64,000 nt of DNA, from positions 1,798,001 to 1,862,000 of the forward strand of contig NZ_CP132194.1 of assembly GCF_030718935.1 (NCBI RefSeq). Reading direction: 5' to 3'. Positions 54,439 through 63,384 of the stretch are shown here, in pieces (position 1 is the first letter of the stretch; every line of letters begins with the position of its first letter). Position numbers and translations under genes: made by a program. Under the pieces are notes generated by a model. The model saw only the letters and a program-made list of their open reading frames with translations, was not told the origin of the DNA and made no database searches. This DNA is from Psychrobacter sp. M13 (GTDB lineage Bacteria > Pseudomonadota > Gammaproteobacteria > Pseudomonadales > Moraxellaceae).

Positions 54439-55839
54439 TTATGCGCCTAGCAGACTTTGACCACAGACGCGGACGGTATTGCCGTTCAGGCCGCCCGAGG
54501 CAGGAGACGCAAGCCAAGCGATCGTTTCTGCGACATCTACTGGCAAACCACCTTGACTCATAGAGTTCATGCGACGACCTGCTTCACGAATAGCAAAAGG
54601 AATCGCTTCGGTCATTTGAGTTTCGATGAATCCTGGCGCTACAGCGTTAATAGTCATGCCTTTATCGTTGCGGCTTAATTGCTTGGCAGTCGCATCGACT
54701 AAACCAATAACCCCTGCTTTTGAAGTGGCGTAGTTAGTCTGACCTAGGTTACCTGCGATACCTGATATTGATGAGACACAGACGATACGAGCATCGTCTT
54801 TGAGTACGTCATTATCGAGCAAATAGCGATCTAGCTTGGCGATACTGGCCAGATTAATATTGATCACCATATCCCACTTTTGCTCATCCATATTGGCTAA
54901 AGTTTTATCACGAGTGACGCCAGCGTTATGAATAATAGCATCAAGACCACCACGTTTTTCGGCAGCGTCGGCAACCTGCGCGCCAGCATCGTCGCTTGTA
55001 ATATCAACTAATAATGTCGAGCCGCTAATCTCACTAGCGACTTTTTGTAGATCTGCTTGCTGCTGTGGCACATCCAAGCAGATAACATGAGCGCCTTCAC
55101 GAGCTAGTACGCGCGCGATTGACTCACCGATGCCGCGACTAGCGCCAGTTACTAGCATGGTTTTGCCACCTAGCGGCTGCGCCCAATCAATATCAATGGC
55201 ATTGGCTTTATCGACACGGATAACTTGACCTGAGACATAAGCTGAACGCGCTGAGGTAAAGAATCTCAGGGTTGAATCTAGGTTTTGCTCAGCATCTTCA
55301 GCGACATAGATCAATTGAGCGGTAATACCACGTTTGAACTCTTTACCGACGGACTTGATAAAACCTTCAAGCGCGCGCTGAGCCAAAGCGAATTCGATAT
55401 CATCGCATTCCTCTGGTGGACGACCGATAATAACCACACGACCTGAGCGCTCAACACGGCGAGCGACGGCATGAAAGAATTCATAAACTTGTTTGAGCTC
55501 ACTGGCATTACTGATATTACTAGCATCAAACAGTAAAACTTTGAATTTGTTATCATCAGCCGTATTAGCTTTGGCCTCAACACCCGCATCAGCCAGCGCG
55601 CCTTTGACATAGTCATTATTATTAACAAAAATTTCGGCATGTAGCTCTGAGAAGATACGGGCAATAGCTTGGCTGACACGGTTGTCTTCACCAGTCGCAG
55701 CACCGACTAGTACGCTACCGCGTATTAAGCGTTGACCACTCTCAAAACGATCTAAGCCTACTGGCAGTGGCAAGCCTAAGTTTTTGGCGACTTTTTTGCC
55801 GATTGAAGATTGAACGAAATCACCATAACGGTCTGACAT
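54439..55839 (-). CDS. fabG: High-molecular-weight 3-oxoacyl-ACP/CoA reductase (FabG4-like)
   Basis: SDR reductase of 466 residues, about twice the usual FabG. Residues 1-215 form an extra flavodoxin/Rossmann-like domain without a clear catalytic motif (IGKKVAKNLGLPLPVGLDRFESGQRLIRGSVLVGAA). Residues ~220-466 are a complete FabG: GGKTMLVTGASRGIGESIARVLAREGAHVICLDVP, IHNAGVTRDKTLANM, VCVSSISGIAGNLGQTNYATSKAGVIGL (Ser, Tyr, Lys) and TINAVAPGFIETQMT. This layout matches mycobacterial FabG4. The substrate is likely 3-oxoacyl-CoA or ACP. A 14-bp hairpin lies in its leader. Confidence 0.92.
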   Translation of the reverse strand: MSDRYGDFVQSSIGKKVAKNLGLPLPVGLDRFESGQRLIRGSVLVGAATGEDNRVSQAIARIFSELHAEIFVNNNDYVKGALADAGVEAKANTADDNKFKVLLFDASNISNASELKQVYEFFHAVARRVERSGRVVIIGRPPEECDDIEFALAQRALEGFIKSVGKEFKRGITAQLIYVAEDAEQNLDSTLRFFTSARSAYVSGQVIRVDKANAIDIDWAQPLGGKTMLVTGASRGIGESIARVLAREGAHVICLDVPQQQADLQKVASEISGSTLLVDITSDDAGAQVADAAEKRGGLDAIIHNAGVTRDKTLANMDEQKWDMVININLASIAKLDRYLLDNDVLKDDARIVCVSSISGIAGNLGQTNYATSKAGVIGLVDATAKQLSRNDKGMTINAVAPGFIETQMTEAIPFAIREAGRRMNSMSQGGLPVDVAETIAWLASPASGGLNGNTVRVCGQSLLGA

Positions 55840-56426
55840 AATATAATCCTATTATTTATGATTAAAGGTTAACTATTTAAAGATAAAAAGCGTATCTATA
55901 ATAGTAGATACACTTTTTGAGATTGATTATTTAGAGTTCAATAAATGAGGCTTAAGCTGTCCTAACTATACACATCTAGAATGGACAAGTCCAAATGTCT
56001 ATAGTCATTTGTAAACAATCCAGTACACAAGTTGTTCATCGTAACTGACATATATCGTCAAATGCTTATGCTAGAATGGAACTTATAAGTTATAGCTCAT
56101 GCAAATAGCAATAACAATATATTATCAGAAACTTCATACTACTAGGTCAATTATTGATACTGGTCAGTTTATAGATTAGCTTGATACTGCTTATAAGACT
56201 GTTTTTACATTACTTTATTTGCTAAAGACCTACAATAGCGCGATAAAAACCTAATATCATAAGCAACTATATTATTTTATACGTTATCACTTTCTACCTT
56301 GTTTTCTTCTACATCTAAAGTCGTAACCCTAGGGCAAATAAGCCCTCTGTCAATACTTTTATTTTTACGACTTACTTTTTAATCAATTTTTAACTAACTT
56401 TTTTTAACTAACTTAAGGAACCTATT
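55840..56426. other. Long divergent regulatory region between fabG and the thiolase gene
   Basis: 587 bases without a gene. Seen: the hairpin at 55885-55918, and an inverted repeat AGGGC (56331-56335) with GCCCT (56342-56346) about 80 bases before the thiolase start. The bases before the thiolase are AT-rich with repeated TTTTTAACTAACTT-like segments. It should contain both divergent promoters and probably operators, none of which I can assign with confidence. Confidence 0.45.
55885..55918 (-). promoter_or_regulatory. Stem-loop in the fabG leader
   Basis: AAAAAG-C-GTATCTA (55885-55898) pairs with TAGATAC-A-CTTTTT (55905-55918): a 14-position stem with a single mismatch and a 6-base loop. On the minus strand it sits about 46-79 bases upstream of the fabG ATG and has terminator-like A/U ends. 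Confidence 0.55.
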
Positions 56427-58271
56427 ATGAGCAACCAAAAAGACAGCCCAATCGTTGAGAGTACCGTTGTGAAAAAAGGCACTGCTACCACTAATAAAGC
56501 CGCTGAGCCGTCCAAAGCTGAAACCAAAAACAGTAATGAACAGTATGACTCTATCGCTGAGCTCAAAAAAGCCACCGATATCGTTGATGCAGAGGGTAAT
56601 TCGGTGAGCGAGTCAACCACAAGCGATCAAGCTGATAAAAAAGCTAAGTTAAAACAAGAGCTGGTTGATGAAGCCAAAGAGATTAAAGAGGCCAATGACT
56701 TTAATGAATCAGTGTCAGCAGCAGCCACTGCTAATGCCAGCAAAAAAGCACACAGCGATAGTCAAGCTGATGAAAAAGAAGCCCCTAAACCTAGCGCTCA
56801 GAAAAAGACGCCAGCTAGCACCGCTCAGAAAAAAACGCCAGCTAGCACCGCTCAGAAAAAAACGCCAGCTAGCACCACTCAGAAAAAAACGCCAGCTAGC
56901 ACCGCTAGTAAAGCGACTACAGCAGCTAAAAAGCCCGCCGCTAATAGAAGCGTCGCTGCTAAGAAAAAGCCCACCACCAAACCGAGTGCCGGCCAACACC
57001 GCGTAGCTATCTTAGGTGGTAACCGTATCCCGTTTGCCCGCTCTAACGGTGCTTATTCTGATGCTAGCAATACCGACATGCTGACCGCTGCCCTCAATGG
57101 TCTAATTGAGCGTTACAACTTACAAGATGCGCTATTAGGTGAAGTGGTTGCGGGCGCCGTTATTAAGCTTAGCCGTGATATTAACTTAACTCGCGAAGCG
57201 ACCCTAAATACAGCTCTTAATCCACAAACCCCCGCTTATGATATCTCTCAAGCTTGTGCCACTGGCGTGCAAGCAACCTTTGCTTCGGCTAATAAAATCG
57301 CCCTTGGTATTATTGATTCAGCGATCACAGGCGGCGTAGATACTACCTCTGATGCACCCATCGCTATCGGTGATGGTCTGCGTAAAGTGCTGCTCAAGCT
57401 TGGCTCTGCCAAAAATATGAAACAGCGCCTCAAAGCGCTTAAAAAGTTTGATCCTAAAGACTTAATCGACGCCCCACAAAATGGTGAGCCGCGTACAGGT
57501 CTCTCTATGGGTGATCATCAAGCCATCACTACGCTTGAATGGAACATCAGCCGTGAAGCGCAAGACAAATTAGCCTTTGATAGCCACAAAAACCTAGCCC
57601 AAGCTTATGATGAAGGCTTCTTTGATGACCTAATCACCCCGTACAAAGGCTTGACTCGTGACAATAACTTGCGCCCCGATTCTACTATTGAGAAACTGGG
57701 TAAATTAAAGCCCGCCTTTGGCAAAAAGAATGCCAATCCAACGATGACCGCTGCCAACTCTACGCCGCTGACAGATGGCGCCTCTTGTGTGCTACTGGCC
57801 AATGAAGACTGGGCAAAAGAGCGTAACTTAAAGCCATTAGCTTATATTGTGCATCAAGAAACCGCTGCGGTTGACTTCATTGGCAAATCTGGTGACAAAG
57901 AAGGCTTATTAATGGCGCCAGCATATGCTGTGCCGCGTATGCTTGAACGTGCAGGTTTAACGTTACAAGACTTTGATTTTTATGAGATTCATGAAGCCTT
58001 TGCCTCGCAAGTGTTATCTACGCTCGCGGCTTGGGATGATGAGAGCTTCTGCAAAGAGCGCTTAGGGTTAGATGCGCCACTAGGCTCAATCGATCGTAGC
58101 AAGCTCAATGTGAATGGCTCATCACTCGCCGCAGGTCATCCGTTCGCCGCTACTGGTGGTCGTATCTTAGCCACTGCTGCAAAATTACTGGATCAAAAAG
58201 GCTCAGGTCGTGCACTAATCTCTATCTGCGCCGCTGGCGGTCAAGGTGTAACTTGTATCTTAGAGAAATAG
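56427..58271 (+). CDS. fadI: Acetyl-CoA C-acyltransferase (FadI/FadA2-like thiolase) with a repeat-bearing N-terminal tail
   Basis: Thiolase of 614 residues. Residues 1-190 are a Lys/Ala/Ser/Thr-rich tail with four QKKTPASTA repeats. From about 192 a full thiolase follows: RVAILGGNRIPFARSNGAYSDASNTDMLTAALNGLIERY. The acyl-accepting Cys is in AYDISQACATGVQATFASANKIALG. DFYEIHEAFASQVLSTLAAW, LNVNGSSLAAGHPFAATGGR (catalytic His) and ISICAAGGQGVT (second Cys) complete the site. It lies divergent from the long FabG. Direction (beta-oxidation or condensation) is not certain. ATG 56427 follows AAGGAACCTATT. Confidence 0.92.
   Translation: MSNQKDSPIVESTVVKKGTATTNKAAEPSKAETKNSNEQYDSIAELKKATDIVDAEGNSVSESTTSDQADKKAKLKQELVDEAKEIKEANDFNESVSAAATANASKKAHSDSQADEKEAPKPSAQKKTPASTAQKKTPASTAQKKTPASTTQKKTPASTASKATTAAKKPAANRSVAAKKKPTTKPSAGQHRVAILGGNRIPFARSNGAYSDASNTDMLTAALNGLIERYNLQDALLGEVVAGAVIKLSRDINLTREATLNTALNPQTPAYDISQACATGVQATFASANKIALGIIDSAITGGVDTTSDAPIAIGDGLRKVLLKLGSAKNMKQRLKALKKFDPKDLIDAPQNGEPRTGLSMGDHQAITTLEWNISREAQDKLAFDSHKNLAQAYDEGFFDDLITPYKGLTRDNNLRPDSTIEKLGKLKPAFGKKNANPTMTAANSTPLTDGASCVLLANEDWAKERNLKPLAYIVHQETAAVDFIGKSGDKEGLLMAPAYAVPRMLERAGLTLQDFDFYEIHEAFASQVLSTLAAWDDESFCKERLGLDAPLGSIDRSKLNVNGSSLAAGHPFAATGGRILATAAKLLDQKGSGRALISICAAGGQGVTCILEK
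56799..56906 (+). repeat. Four in-frame 27-bp tandem repeats
   Basis: Units start at 56799, 56826, 56853 and 56880 and encode QKKTPASTA (residues 125-160 of the thiolase), with only two or three base differences among copies. Such near-identity suggests recent expansion by slippage or unequal crossing-over. Confidence 0.9.
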
Positions 58272-58380
58272 TCTGCAATAAGATATAAAGACTAATAACG
58301 CACAGCGTAATAATGCACAGCGTAACTATTATCACAATAGCTACTGATTGACCCGTTCAGCCAGTACAGATGCTCTACTA

Positions 58381-58418
58381 AAACGCCCTTTACTACATAA
58401 ATTAAAGGGCGTTTTTTT
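58381..58418 (+). terminator. Terminator after the thiolase gene
   Basis: AAACGCCCTTTA (58381-58392) pairs with TAAAGGGCGTTT (58403-58414), a 10-base loop followed by a T run to 58418. It is about 110 bases past the stop. Confidence 0.88.
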
Positions 58419-58495
58419 ATGCGCTATATTTGTCACAATAAAAAACCTATAATAGATTTACACAATAATTACTCAGCTGATTAGAGGTGGAGTCT

Positions 58496-59575
58496 ATGGG
58501 TACATTACACTCGCTGTTGAATAAACTTAAGCATACTATTCTTGGTCATGAGGAGCTTATCGTGGCAAAACCACTCTTAACGCACCAGCCTCAACCCTTG
58601 AAAGTACAACCGCACGCTGATAAAAAAGTATTAGAGCAAACTGCTATGATTCAACGCATCGATAAAGATGTATTGAATGATGAGCTGCGGCGCAAGATGC
58701 ACCAAGACTTAATTGACACTTATGACGAAGAGCTTGAAAACGAAATTGATGACTACATGCGCGATTTGCGATTCGATGGGCATGTGATGACTGAGCAAGA
58801 AAAACTTGATCGTCGCACTTATTTTCAGGAGCTAGTACGTCTGCAACGCGAATTGATTAAGCTACAAGACTGGGTAGTGGATAGCGGTGAGCGTATCGTG
58901 GTGGTGTTTGAGGGGCGTGATTCTGCAGGTAAAGGCGGTGCGATTAAGCGCATCACTCAGCGGCTAAACCCAAGGGTTTGCCGAGTTGCAGCCCTGCCTG
59001 CGCCGACCGAACGTGAGCAGACGCAGTGGTATTTTCAGCGTTATGTCGCCCATCTACCAGCAGCTGGCGAGATCGTCTTGTTTGATCGCAGCTGGTATAA
59101 CCGCGCTGGTGTTGAGCAGGTAATGGGGTTTTGCAACGGTGGGCAATATGAGGAGTTTTTTCAGTCGGTGCCTGATTTTGAGCGTATGCTAGTACGCTCA
59201 GGCATACGCTTGATTAAGTATTGGTTCTCGATCACTGATGATGAGCAACACTCACGCTTTATGAGCCGTATTCATGATCCACTCAAGCAGTGGAAGCTCT
59301 CACCAATGGATTTACAGTCCCGTAGGCGCTGGGAGGATTATACCAAGGCTAAAGAGACTATGTTTGAGCGTACTCATATTCCAGAAGCCCCGTGGTGGGT
59401 GGTTGAAGGCAATAATAAGAAGCGCGCACGACTCAACTGTATTGCGCATTTATTAGATCAGATACCCTATAATGAAGTGCCGCGTGATGAGGTAGAACTG
59501 CCTGATCGCACGCGTGATAATGAGTATTATCGCGAGCCTATTCCTGATGATATGTATGTACCGCCACGCTATTAA
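58496..59575 (+). CDS. ppk2: Polyphosphate kinase 2
   Basis: Cytosolic PPK2-family kinase of 359 residues that uses polyphosphate to phosphorylate nucleotides. Walker A is VVVFEGRDSAGKGGAIKRITQRLNPRVCRVAALPAPTEREQTQWYFQRYV. Walker B/lid is EIVLFDRSWYNRAGVEQVMGFC, then RSGIRLIKYWFSITDDEQHSRFMSRIHDPLKQWKLSPMD. The single-domain layout points to class I (NDP-phosphorylating), but class assignment by eye is tentative. ATG 58496 is preferred to GTG 58487 because AGGTGGAG sits just before it. Confidence 0.94.
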   Translation: MGTLHSLLNKLKHTILGHEELIVAKPLLTHQPQPLKVQPHADKKVLEQTAMIQRIDKDVLNDELRRKMHQDLIDTYDEELENEIDDYMRDLRFDGHVMTEQEKLDRRTYFQELVRLQRELIKLQDWVVDSGERIVVVFEGRDSAGKGGAIKRITQRLNPRVCRVAALPAPTEREQTQWYFQRYVAHLPAAGEIVLFDRSWYNRAGVEQVMGFCNGGQYEEFFQSVPDFERMLVRSGIRLIKYWFSITDDEQHSRFMSRIHDPLKQWKLSPMDLQSRRRWEDYTKAKETMFERTHIPEAPWWVVEGNNKKRARLNCIAHLLDQIPYNEVPRDEVELPDRTRDNEYYREPIPDDMYVPPRY

Positions 59576-59616
59576 AGCTTTTAGCCATCAAGGCTTTTAC
59601 TAGTAGTAACTTGAAC

Positions 59617-59964
59617 CTACATCGTATAAGTCGCTTGCTGGCTGTCTATTTTGCCCGCTAATAAGCGCTCTACTTCGTTTTTAATACGCTGTCCACTGGC
59701 ATCCTGACCTATTTGTACCGCAAATCCTGCTGGTCGATTGCCTTGAGCTTTTCGATTGATCCAAATCACTTTACCATTCATTGGCAAGCGCTCACTAGAA
59801 TTTGGCAAAGTTATCGCAACAAAGACTTCATCGCCTAAGTTTTGTACGCGATCACTCGGTACAAAAATCGCTCCATTATCAACAAAAGATAAGTAGCTGG
59901 CATACAACGTTGCTATATCTTCGATATGATGAGTAACAATTCCACCGCGACTGGGCATTGCCAT
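59617..59964 (-). CDS. pilZ: PilZ domain protein (type IV pilus biogenesis)
   Basis: Small cytosolic protein of 115 residues needed for type IV pilus assembly in relatives. MAMPSRGGIVTHHIEDIATLYASYLSFVDNGAIFVPSDRVQNLGDEVFVAITLPNSSERLPMNGKVIWINRK matches the short PilZ of Pseudomonas and Acinetobacter. It lacks the RxxxR motif needed to bind c-di-GMP, as is typical of that subgroup. ATG 59964 is set by AAGGAG upstream; the longer frame from 60012 has no site. It lies downstream of holB, as in other gammaproteobacteria. Confidence 0.92.
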   Translation of the reverse strand: MAMPSRGGIVTHHIEDIATLYASYLSFVDNGAIFVPSDRVQNLGDEVFVAITLPNSSERLPMNGKVIWINRKAQGNRPAGFAVQIGQDASGQRIKNEVERLLAGKIDSQQATYTM

Positions 59965-60097
59965 AATAAGCTCCTTATAGAAACAAAAGGTATAAAAGAC
60001 AGTTAAACGCAAAAGCAGTTAAACGCAAAATATATGATAATCATAAAGATAGTTATAGCTTAGATTTGCCGTTTAGAACAGTACTATACGAACAGCG

Positions 60098-61240
60098 TTA
60101 TAGCTGAGTCAGCTGTTGCATTAGCTTATCATAAGCGAACTTCTCTTGAACATTTTGTTGTAGCGATATTTTTATCTGCTGTAGCATCTGCTCTATCATT
60201 GTAAGGGCGTTATCGCTTGTCAAGTTGTCGTTTAGCGAAGAATCATCAAGCAGATGAGGATTTACAGCGGCTAATAAATCGATATCTTTTTGACGGCTTG
60301 GTAGTCCCATATAGACTCGCCGAATATCAACCAGCATCATCTCACTCAGTTTTATAAAATCCGCGATATCCAGCTGTTTTTGCCAATAGTCACTAGCAGC
60401 AATAGCACTACGTTTGCCATTACGTAGCGCTTGCCAAGTCGTTAGCCAAAGCCCACGCTTGCTATACCAATTCGCTTGCGCCAAATCTATAGCAGCAAGT
60501 GGCGCTCCATTGGCTAGTTGCAATAACTGACTGATCTGATCAGGGCCGACCGCCTCTCGATTAACAGTACTGCCTAAGGCTTGGGTGACATAATTAAGCG
60601 CGCCGGCAGACTCTATCTGCTGAAGCGGCAACTGCTGGACTCGACTCTTAATAGTAGGTAATAGCTGAGTTGGGGTATCACTAATAAGGAATAAATGTAC
60701 CTGTGCTTGTGGCTCCTCAAGGGTTTTGAGTAGCGCATTAGCTGCAGCTATAGTCATCTGTTCGGCATAGTCTAAAACACAAATGCGAATACCTTGCCCG
60801 CCTTGGTAAATAAAAGGCTGTAGCGCGCGGATGTCATCTACTTTGATAGTGACTGATGCCTTAGCCGTGGCTTTAACAGATTTTTTACTGTTTTTACTTG
60901 CCAGCTCGCTCGCTTGACTGCTGTTGGCACTTATTGGCATTTGCGCCAGTGGCAGTACTTGCAAGCTGGGATGAGTGCCCGACTTGAGCCATTGGCAACT
61001 AGCGCATTGACCACAGGCACCCTCTGAATGCTGATCTCGCTGCAAGCACAGTAGCCAAGCCACCAAACGCCAGATAAACGCGCGTTTACCCATGCCTTGC
61101 ATCCCTGCTGCTAGTAACGCATGAGGTAGCGATGAGCTTGACGCGCGCGCCGTCAGCTGCACCCATAGACTTTGTTGCCAAGGCAATAGCGGTGCAAAGT
61201 AAATGCTGTCATCGATGTCGTTGATGTTGGCAACTCCCAA
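60098..61240 (-). CDS. holB: DNA polymerase III delta' subunit
   Basis: Clamp-loader subunit of about 380 residues. FAPLLPWQQSLWVQLTARASSSSLPHALLAAGMQGMGKRAFIWRLVAWLLC is the P-loop region, with a degenerate Walker A (GMQGMGKR). The zinc module is CLQRDQHSEGACGQCASCQWLKSGTHPSL. IRICVLDYAEQMTIAAANALLKTLEEPQAQVHLFLISDTPTQLLPTIKSRVQQLPL carries the AAA+ sensor features. No ATG lies in frame before the P-loop; TTG 61240 is the best start, though with no ribosome site. A Ser/Lys-rich insert (NSSQASELASKNSKKSVK) is present. Confidence 0.9.
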   Translation of the reverse strand: MGVANINDIDDSIYFAPLLPWQQSLWVQLTARASSSSLPHALLAAGMQGMGKRAFIWRLVAWLLCLQRDQHSEGACGQCASCQWLKSGTHPSLQVLPLAQMPISANSSQASELASKNSKKSVKATAKASVTIKVDDIRALQPFIYQGGQGIRICVLDYAEQMTIAAANALLKTLEEPQAQVHLFLISDTPTQLLPTIKSRVQQLPLQQIESAGALNYVTQALGSTVNREAVGPDQISQLLQLANGAPLAAIDLAQANWYSKRGLWLTTWQALRNGKRSAIAASDYWQKQLDIADFIKLSEMMLVDIRRVYMGLPSRQKDIDLLAAVNPHLLDDSSLNDNLTSDNALTMIEQMLQQIKISLQQNVQEKFAYDKLMQQLTQL

Positions 61241-61321
61241 TATTTTTATAACTTTTATGGATAACGGATTAAAACTTATTCACAATAAATAGTTTAGTTT
61301 TAAAAAATACTTAGGCTATTT

Positions 61322-62158
61322 TTATGCATACTCGTCGTTTTGAAAGTCTGCTAAGCTCATGTTATTAAGACGCTCTAAATCTTCTACAGTATCGACACCT
61401 GCTGGCAATTTTACTTTGGCCGCTTCGATAGCGATAGCGCCACCATTCTCCATGACCCGCAGTTGCTCTAGACTCTCCAAGGTTTCAAGTGCGGTTGGTA
61501 GCCAGTTGACAAACTGTTTTAGCAAACTGACGCGATAGGCATACAAGCCTAAATGACGTTTGGCAGTGCTAGGTACAGGCAGAGCTGATGTATCTGATAA
61601 ATCAGCATTATTCTCAACTGATAACACCAAATCACGATCACAAGGAATAGGCGCTCGGCTAAAATACAATGCGCGTTGCTTATTGTCATAACTGGCGCTT
61701 ACGACTTTGACCACAGAAGGTCTTATAAAAGTAGCGTAATCTTCGATAGGCTCATATAGCGTCGCCATCACACTTTGACTGTCTTGTACTAGCAGATCTT
61801 TGACTTGCTGCAATAATAAAGGCGGCACTAATGGCTCATCACCTTGCATATTAATGATAATATCTTGCGCGCCCCAGCCCTTTATAGCGGCAACCTCTGC
61901 CAAGCGATCAGTGCCTGAAATATGATCTTGACGCGTCATAACGACCTCAAATCCTGCGTCACGACATATCTTGGCAATACTCTCATCATCCGTTGCAATA
62001 CACATATCATCGGCAAAGGTAGCCGCTTGTGCTTTTCGGGCGACCCAAAGTATCATCGGCATACCATGGATAGCCAATAGTGGTTTCCCTGGCAGACGCG
62101 TGCTGTTAAAGCGAGCAGGAATCACGATATGGGTTTTGACAGGGACAGATGAGGACAT
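61322..62158 (-). CDS. kdsB: 3-deoxy-manno-octulosonate cytidylyltransferase
   Basis: Activates KDO as CMP-KDO for lipopolysaccharide inner core synthesis. The 278-residue protein has [28 protein letters not shown] (CTP-binding loop), [38 protein letters not shown] and [25 protein letters not shown] and [15 protein letters not shown] follow. There is a short insert ([23 protein letters not shown]) before [10 protein letters not shown]. It starts 11 bases after lpxK on the same strand. Confidence 0.97.
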   Translation of the reverse strand: MSSSVPVKTHIVIPARFNSTRLPGKPLLAIHGMPMILWVARKAQAATFADDMCIATDDESIAKICRDAGFEVVMTRQDHISGTDRLAEVAAIKGWGAQDIIINMQGDEPLVPPLLLQQVKDLLVQDSQSVMATLYEPIEDYATFIRPSVVKVVSASYDNKQRALYFSRAPIPCDRDLVLSVENNADLSDTSALPVPSTAKRHLGLYAYRVSLLKQFVNWLPTALETLESLEQLRVMENGGAIAIEAAKVKLPAGVDTVEDLERLNNMSLADFQNDEYA

Positions 62159-62169
62159 AATAGAGCCTT

Positions 62170-63330
62170 CTAATAAGTAGCGTTTTTTATAGCAATACCT
62201 AAACCTTGTAGTTGCCGCTGCAGTTTAGTATAACAGGCGTCTGATAGCTCAGCGCTGACCGGTAATACCCAAAGTCTAGCGACCAGCTCAGCGAGCTCAG
62301 CTTTATTGAAACCATCAAACTCAGTTTGTTTATTTTCATCGTTATTTATAGTATCAAACACTTTTGCTAATAGTGCTCGTATTTTTACCGCATCTTTACT
62401 AGTAATAATAATAGGATAGTGCTGGTATTGCAGTAAATCAGTGAGCTCAAAATCGTAGTGATCAGGATAAGGATGAGCGCTCACTTTGAACCCTAACCCT
62501 TCAAGAGTCGCAAAAAACCGCTGCGGATAGCCAATCCCACTGACCCCGTGTACTTGGCTACCTGCCAAAGGCTTAACACCTGCTGCTTGTGAAGTTACGC
62601 ACAAACTATCGGCATCACTAGACCATAAGCTAGGCCATAAAGCTTGCAGGCTATCAGGTTGCAAATGCATAGTTAAACGCTCAGTGGACTGCGAACTATT
62701 CGCTGTTGAATGGCTATTAATCTTTTCATGATAGATAACCGTCGCCTTATCTAGTCGTGACATCGGCTCGCGCAAAAACCCTGTCGGCAGTAATTGACCA
62801 CTACCAAATCCACGCGCAACATCGACCACTATCCATTCAATATCGCGCTGCAACGCATAGTGCTGTAGCCCATCATCAGCGATAATGAGTTGTAAGTTAG
62901 GATGAGCTTGTATGAGCGTGCTTATGGCTTGCTGCCGATTAGGACATACCGCCATCGGTACCCCTGTCATAGAGACAATCAAGCTTGGCTCATCGCCTAC
63001 GACGCTGGGCAAGCTATCGGTAGTCACTAAAGCTGGCATCTGAGCGCTATCGCCGCCATAACCGCGGCTAATCACCCCTACTGGCACCTTATGCTGCTGC
63101 AAATAGTCGACCAAAGCCATAATAAGCGGTGTTTTACCGCTACCACCAACGGTGATGTTACCGATCACCATAATAGGTATAGGCGCACGATAGCTTTTTG
63201 CTAAGCCAAGCTTATAGGCTTGCTGACGTATTGAAATTATCAGACCATATAACCAGCTAACAGGAAGTAGTAGCCATAACCAAAGGGCTTGTCGTTGCCA
63301 TGCTTGAGTGATTTTAGTTTCAAGACTCAT
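62170..63330 (-). CDS. lpxK: Tetraacyldisaccharide 4'-kinase
   Basis: Membrane-associated kinase that adds the 4' phosphate to lipid A. The 386-residue protein has one N-terminal helix ([24 protein letters not shown]). The P-loop [27 protein letters not shown] follows, then [22 protein letters not shown] and [48 protein letters not shown] and the end [14 protein letters not shown] complete the pattern. It lies between msbA (54 bases) and kdsB (11 bases), the common msbA-lpxK-kdsB order. Confidence 0.97.
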   Translation of the reverse strand: MSLETKITQAWQRQALWLWLLLPVSWLYGLIISIRQQAYKLGLAKSYRAPIPIMVIGNITVGGSGKTPLIMALVDYLQQHKVPVGVISRGYGGDSAQMPALVTTDSLPSVVGDEPSLIVSMTGVPMAVCPNRQQAISTLIQAHPNLQLIIADDGLQHYALQRDIEWIVVDVARGFGSGQLLPTGFLREPMSRLDKATVIYHEKINSHSTANSSQSTERLTMHLQPDSLQALWPSLWSSDADSLCVTSQAAGVKPLAGSQVHGVSGIGYPQRFFATLEGLGFKVSAHPYPDHYDFELTDLLQYQHYPIIITSKDAVKIRALLAKVFDTINNDENKQTEFDGFNKAELAELVARLWVLPVSAELSDACYTKLQRQLQGLGIAIKNATY

Positions 63331-63384
63331 AGCTGAATTCTTATTATGCCAGTTAGTTTTTCACCTAGACAATCAATCGCTTCT

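Noticed and set aside
56799-56906. Possible CRISPR-like array
   Set aside because: The units are contiguous without spacers and lie in frame within a coding sequence.
56665-57006. Lys/Arg/Leu-rich frame overlapping the thiolase tail
   Set aside because: It is the +1 reading of the 27-bp repeat region; the repeated PLRKKRQLA pattern follows from the DNA repeat and has no own start signal.
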